From Mesorhizobium sophorae (GTDB lineage Bacteria > Pseudomonadota > Alphaproteobacteria > Rhizobiales > Rhizobiaceae), in assembly GCF_002270415.1 (NCBI RefSeq), contig NZ_NNRI01000022.1, positions 310,001 to 374,000 of the forward strand: a stretch of DNA of 64,000 nucleotides, read 5' to 3'. This document shows, piece after piece, positions 60,393 through 64,000 of this stretch. Position numbers and translations under genes: made by a program. Positions within the stretch are counted from its first letter, which is position 1, and every line of letters starts with the position of its first letter. Under the pieces are notes generated by a model. That model searched no databases and had not been told where the DNA came from. It saw nothing but the letters and a program-made list of their open reading frames with translations.

Positions 60393-61022
60393 ATGACGGA
60401 ACACTCCGAACATCGCCAACAAAGCCTTACGACCGCCACCGAGGCGCGCGGTCTCGAGGCGCTGATTTCGCGCGCGGCCCGCGCCGGCAAGGGCGCGGCG
60501 CCGGTCGAGCGCTGGAATCCCGACTTCTGCGGCGATCTCGACATGGAAATCAAGGCTGACGGCACCTGGTTCTATCTCGGCACGCCGATCGGACGCATGC
60601 CGCTGGTGCAGCTCTTCTCCTCGGTGCTGCGCAAGGACGCGGACGGCAGGACCTATCTGGTGACACCGGTGGAACGGGTCGGCATCCGCGTCGCCGACGC
60701 GCCGTTCATCGCCGTTGAGATGGATGTTTCGGGCACCGGCGACGCGCAGATCATCACCTTTCGCACCAATGTCGGCGATGTCGTCGAAGCCGGACCGGAA
60801 CGGCCGCTGCGCTTTGTCGACGAGAGCGAGACCGGTGGCCTGAAACCCTATGTGCTGGTGCGCGGCCGGCTGGAAGCGCTGGTTGCGCGGCCGGTGATGT
60901 ATGAGCTGGTCGGACATGGCGAGGAGATCGAGATCGGCGGCAAGACCATGTTCGCTGTGCGTTCGAACGGTGCGGTGTTTGCGATCATGCCGGCGGACCA
61001 GTTGAAGCGGCTGAGCGCGTGA
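60393..61022 (+). CDS. DUF1285-domain protein
   Basis: A 209-residue protein of the DUF1285 family. Recognisable blocks are WNPDFCGDLDMEIKADGTWF followed by YLGTPIGRMPLVQLFSSVLR and KDADGRTYLVTPVERVGIRV. The function is unknown. It is the first gene of an operon with a CoA-type Nudix hydrolase and CCA nucleotidyltransferase; its stop overlaps the next start (TGATG). The start is uncertain: GTG 60387 lies two codons upstream of the ATG used. Confidence 0.83.
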   Translation: MTEHSEHRQQSLTTATEARGLEALISRAARAGKGAAPVERWNPDFCGDLDMEIKADGTWFYLGTPIGRMPLVQLFSSVLRKDADGRTYLVTPVERVGIRVADAPFIAVEMDVSGTGDAQIITFRTNVGDVVEAGPERPLRFVDESETGGLKPYVLVRGRLEALVARPVMYELVGHGEEIEIGGKTMFAVRSNGAVFAIMPADQLKRLSA

Positions 61023-61654
61023 TGGACCAGATGTCAACGGCGCCGTTTTCCGCAGTGGACTTTCGCGCGCGCTTTGCGGCACAGCCGGATGCGCATGCCG
61101 GCGACGACTATGGCGACCATCGCTTCAATCCAGGCCATCCACGCCTCAACCATGGCAAGCCGCTGCGCAATGCCGCAGTGCTGATCCCTGTGGTCGATCA
61201 TGAGGGCGAAGCCACGGTTCTGTTGACCAAACGGGCCGAAAGGCTGCGCAACCATTCGGGGCAGGTGGCCTTTCCCGGCGGCACCATCGATGCGACCGAT
61301 GCCAGTCCGGAAGCGGCGGCTGTGCGCGAGACCTTCGAGGAAATCGGCCTTGCTCAGGATCGCATCGAGATCATCGGCCGCATGCCCGACTACGTAGCCG
61401 GCAGCGGCTACCGCATCGCGCCGGTGCTGGGCATCGTGCGGTCCGGTTTCCGGCTCAGCTTGAATGCCGACGAGGTCGATGCCGCCTTCGAAGTGCCGCT
61501 GCGTTTCCTGATGGACCCGGCCAACCACAAGCGCGACAGCCGCATGTGGAACGATCTCGAATGGTTCTTCTACGACATGCCCTATGGCGACCGGCGCATC
61601 TGGGGCGTCACCGCCGGCATTATCCGTACGCTCTACGAAAGGCTCTATGCGTGA
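61022..61654 (+). CDS. CoA pyrophosphatase, Nudix family (NudL-like)
   Basis: A 210-residue Nudix hydrolase of the CoA diphosphatase group. The family signature LLTKRAERLRNHSGQVAFPG precedes the Nudix box GGTIDATDASPEAAAVRETF followed by EEIG. These enzymes split CoA and acyl-CoA derivatives into 3'-phosphoadenylate and phosphopantetheine. The start overlaps the DUF1285 stop by one base and its stop overlaps the next start, so the operon is tightly coupled. Confidence 0.9.
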   Translation: MDQMSTAPFSAVDFRARFAAQPDAHAGDDYGDHRFNPGHPRLNHGKPLRNAAVLIPVVDHEGEATVLLTKRAERLRNHSGQVAFPGGTIDATDASPEAAAVRETFEEIGLAQDRIEIIGRMPDYVAGSGYRIAPVLGIVRSGFRLSLNADEVDAAFEVPLRFLMDPANHKRDSRMWNDLEWFFYDMPYGDRRIWGVTAGIIRTLYERLYA

Positions 61655-62916
61655 ATGTCTCTATCGCGGGCCGGGCCGAGTGGCTCGGCGACAAGCATCT
61701 GCAGCGCCTGCTTGCCGCATTGGCGCAAAGCGGCGAAGAGGCGCGTGTTGCCGGTGGCGCGGTACGCAACACGCTGATGGGCCAGCCGGTTGCCGACATC
61801 GACATCGCCACCACGTGTCTGCCGCAGGAAACCATCCGCCGCGCCGAGGCGGAAGGCTTCAAGGCGGTTCCGACCGGCATCGAGCATGGGACGATCACCG
61901 TGGTTGCCGGCGGCAAGCCATATGAGATCACCACCTTACGCGCCGATGTCGAGACCGATGGCCGTCGCGCCAAGGTGTCGTTCGGGAGCGACTGGAAGCT
62001 CGACGCCGAGCGGCGCGACTTCACCATCAACGCGCTCTATGCCGAGGCCGATGGCACGGTGATCGACCTGGTCGGCGGCATCGCCGACATCGAGGCGCGC
62101 CGGTTGCGCTTCATCGGCGATCCGGAAGCGCGCATCCGCGAGGATTATCTGCGCATCCTGCGCTTCTTCCGCTTCTTCGCCTGGTACGGCGATGGCCGGC
62201 CGGATGCCGAGGGGCTGAAAGCCTGTGCCCGGCTGAAGGAAGGGCTGGCCCAGCTTTCGGCCGAGCGCATCTGGTCGGAACTGAAGAAGCTTCTGTCGGC
62301 GCCCGATCCTTCGCGGGCGTTGCTCTGGATGCGGCAGGCCGGCGTGTTGACCGCCGCGCTGCCGGAAAGCGAGAAATGGGGCATCGACGCGATCCATGCG
62401 CTGACCAAGGCCGAGAAGGATCTGGACTGGGCACCTGACCCGCTGCTCAGGCTGGAAGCGATGGTGCCGCCGGATGCCGCGCGCATGAAGACGCTCGCCG
62501 AGCGGCTCAAATTTTCGACCGCCGAAGCGGATCGCCTGCGCCACTGGGCGTTGGCCACCGCCGCCGAGCCGAAGACGACGGAGGGCGAGTTGGCAAAGCG
62601 GCTCTATCGTGGCGACCGGCAAGGGTTTGTCGATCGCCTGCGGCTGTCGCTTGCGGCAGCGCGGATGCGCGCTATCCAGGACAATGACGCGTTGCTCGAA
62701 GCCGGTGGCTTTTCGCGCCTGCTTGCCTTCGCCCTGAAATGGGAAAAGCCGTTGTTTCCGCTAAAGGGCGCCGATCTGACGCGGCTCGGCGCAACTCCAG
62801 GGCCCAAGCTTGGCGAAATCCTCAAGAACCTTGAGACGGAATGGGTCGAAGAGGGGTTTTCTCCCGATCGCGGCGCGCTGCTTGAACGCGCCGCGGAAGC
62901 CTTGAAAGCAGGCTGA
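61651..62916 (+). CDS. cca: CCA tRNA nucleotidyltransferase
   Basis: A 421-residue class II nucleotidyltransferase adding or repairing the 3' CCA of tRNA. The polymerase active site reads ARVAGGAVRNTLMGQPVADI followed by DIATT with the catalytic Asp pair, and the nucleotide-recognition motif is RRDFTINALYAEADG. The second conserved block is DYLRILRFFRFFAWYG. It starts at GTG 61651, overlapping the Nudix stop. No HD domain is visible. Confidence 0.93.
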   Translation: MNVSIAGRAEWLGDKHLQRLLAALAQSGEEARVAGGAVRNTLMGQPVADIDIATTCLPQETIRRAEAEGFKAVPTGIEHGTITVVAGGKPYEITTLRADVETDGRRAKVSFGSDWKLDAERRDFTINALYAEADGTVIDLVGGIADIEARRLRFIGDPEARIREDYLRILRFFRFFAWYGDGRPDAEGLKACARLKEGLAQLSAERIWSELKKLLSAPDPSRALLWMRQAGVLTAALPESEKWGIDAIHALTKAEKDLDWAPDPLLRLEAMVPPDAARMKTLAERLKFSTAEADRLRHWALATAAEPKTTEGELAKRLYRGDRQGFVDRLRLSLAAARMRAIQDNDALLEAGGFSRLLAFALKWEKPLFPLKGADLTRLGATPGPKLGEILKNLETEWVEEGFSPDRGALLERAAEALKAG

Positions 62917-62918
62917 AG

Positions 62919-63104
62919 TCACGCAGCGTCGCGGGTCTTCTCGATGCGCGAGCGGATCGCCTCGATCATCGTCTCGCGGATGACCGCCTCGCCATGGGTC
63001 TCGCGCATGTGCTCTACAGCACGGCGCATGACCTCGGCCTCCTCGTCGGCACGCGTGTGCCAGTCACAGCCGGGCACGAGCGACCCGCAGTGAAATTGTT
63101 TCAT
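62919..63104 (-). CDS. DUF1059 small protein
   Basis: A 61-residue protein. It begins MKQFHCGSLVPGCDWHTRAD, with the Cys, Cys and His typical of DUF1059, and continues EEAEVMRRAVEHMRETHGEA. Its function is unknown; the Cys/His pattern suggests metal binding. AGGAGAAATCCC precedes the ATG. It converges with cca, with 2 bp between the stops. Confidence 0.85.
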   Translation of the reverse strand: MKQFHCGSLVPGCDWHTRADEEAEVMRRAVEHMRETHGEAVIRETMIEAIRSRIEKTRDAA

Positions 63105-63243
63105 GGGATTTCTCCTTTTCCTCCGCGGAGCCTGAGGCTCCGATAGTTTTCGGCTCATGGTCCAAATCCAGGATGGGAACTTGGGCCGCGAGCGGGGGAA
63201 CAGCATAACACAGATGGGGCGGCATTGGTCGCAGTCAACGGCG

Positions 63244-63269
63244 AAAAGGCGGAGCAGCGCTGCTCCGCC
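63244..63269 (-). terminator. Intrinsic terminator of the DUF1344 gene
   Basis: GGCGGAGCAGC and GCTGCTCCGCC form a perfect 22-bp palindrome, followed on the minus strand by TTTT. Confidence 0.8.
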
Positions 63270-63330
63270 CTCTTACGCTACCCCGAAACAGGACCAGAGA
63301 TCGTCTCGTCCCGCTGTGGCAGGCAGGCTG

Positions 63331-63591
63331 TCACTTTGCGATCTTGACGGCCTCGGCAACCTTGTTCTTGCCGCTCATCTCCCATGAGACGCGAACCTTT
63401 TCACCGACCTGAAGGCCAGGATCCTTGAAGGTCTTGGGAAGCGTAAAAGACGATCCGTCATCGAGGACAAGGCTCATGGCCGTTGCGTCAAATGTCTTGA
63501 TCGTTCCGGTGGTGTGCTTGACGGCGGCGAATGCCACCGAACCGGAAGCGAGAAGGGCAGCGGCGGCCGCCGAAACAATGATCTTGCGCAC
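63331..63591 (-). CDS. DUF1344 secreted protein
   Basis: An 86-residue protein with a signal peptide (KIIVSAAAAALLASGSVAFA). The mature beta-rich part (TTGTIKTFDATAMSLVLDDG, SSFTLPKTFKDPGLQVGEKV) is the DUF1344 domain, a small OB-like periplasmic fold of unknown role, common in Rhizobiales. The GTG start at 63591 follows AGGAG. A strong terminator lies downstream. Confidence 0.85.
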   Translation of the reverse strand: MRKIIVSAAAAALLASGSVAFAAVKHTTGTIKTFDATAMSLVLDDGSSFTLPKTFKDPGLQVGEKVRVSWEMSGKNKVAEAVKIAK

Positions 63592-63841
63592 TGCGAGGTA
63601 CTCCTGGAAAAGGCGGGTATCCTTTTTGACGAAGATGTCCCGCATCGTCTGGGCCGTCCGGTCGCGTCGGGTCGCGGCTCGCTTTGTTTTGCTCTCAGGC
63701 GACCCGGCGCAGGAAATAGGCCAGCTTTTTCAATCGCCTATTAGACGAAAAAGAAATCTTTCGGGGTGCTGTATGCCACATTCCATGCCCATTTCGAGCA
63801 AATGGGACATCAATGCGGCTCACATCGCGCTCACCATTTTG

Positions 63842-64000
63842 TTACGGCCAGCGGACCTCGGGCGGCAGGCTGGAGAGGATCGAGGCGACATTGCCGCCGG
63901 TCTTCAGTCCGAAGATGGTGCCGCGATCGTGAAGCAGGTTGAACTCGACATAGCGGCCACGCCGGATGAGCTGTTCGTCGCGGTCGCCATCGGTCCAGTT
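63842..64000 (-). CDS. hemF: Coproporphyrinogen III oxidase, aerobic (C-terminal 52 codons)
   Basis: The visible C-terminus reads NWTDGDRDEQLIRRGRYVEF followed by NLLHDRGTIFGLKTGGNVAS and ILSSLPPEVRWP. This is the strongly conserved end of oxygen-dependent HemF, which decarboxylates coproporphyrinogen III in heme synthesis. The rest lies outside the window. Confidence 0.93.
   Translation of the reverse strand, partial: NWTDGDRDEQLIRRGRYVEFNLLHDRGTIFGLKTGGNVASILSSLPPEVRWP

Overview
The window is GC-rich, densely coded alphaproteobacterial chromosome. The gene set points to Mesorhizobium or a close relative in the Rhizobiales: a fused anthranilate synthase TrpE(G) behind a Trp-Trp-Trp leader peptide, a NolR-like ArsR regulator, the choline transporter ChoXWV, DUF1344 and DUF1059 proteins, a MoxR-DUF58-DUF4159 operon and RIME-type intergenic repeats. 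The genus is inferred from these families; there is no rRNA or tRNA gene here to confirm it.

Layout. 1-9 kb holds housekeeping and catabolic genes: an RNA methyltransferase cut by the window edge, the NolR-like repressor, a HugZ-type protein, a CaiB/BaiF racemase next to an SDR dehydrogenase, a GNAT, a glutathionyl-hydroquinone reductase, a Nudix hydrolase, a metallophosphoesterase and an alpha/beta hydrolase. 9-23 kb holds a TPR signalling protein, leuA with a candidate leucine leader peptide, an ATP-grasp/esterase pair, an AbrB-type transporter, an SDR/ABM pair, a DsrE protein, an internally duplicated secreted protein, a CDF transporter and trpE(G) with its trpL attenuator. 23-36 kb holds a PEP-mutase-family lyase, an aspartoacylase-family hydrolase, an MFS transporter, a flavin disulfide reductase, an acetyltransferase, an OmpR-type two-component system divergent from a PepSY/cytochrome b561 pair, a GlxA-type regulator divergent from a cysteine hydrolase, and fhs.

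35.8-44.4 kb is the least understood part. A minus-strand block encodes a coiled-coil protein, an unknown protein, a AAA ATPase, a second unknown protein and a DUF2333 membrane protein. Between the AAA gene and the next unknown gene sits an AT-rich 1.7 kb gene unlike all its neighbours. It encodes a cold-shock domain fused to a STAND/KAP-like P-loop ATPase and is the best candidate here for recently acquired DNA, possibly an immune-type NTPase.

44.7-53.3 kb holds a cytochrome c, thymidine kinase, choXWV, a second two-component system, three small exported or membrane proteins and a ClpS. 53.3-60.2 kb is the minus-strand moxR operon. 60.4-62.9 kb is the DUF1285-CoA Nudix-CCA nucleotidyltransferase operon. 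The window ends with DUF1059, DUF1344 and the last 52 codons of hemF.

Regulatory points. Both trpL and the proposed leuL have a -35/-10 pair with a 17-nt spacer, placed so that transcription should begin at or beside the AUG, as expected of leaderless leader-peptide mRNAs. Two matching 17-bp sites in inverted orientation lie between the QseBC-like regulator and its divergent PepSY gene. No IS element, CRISPR array, tRNA or rRNA was seen.
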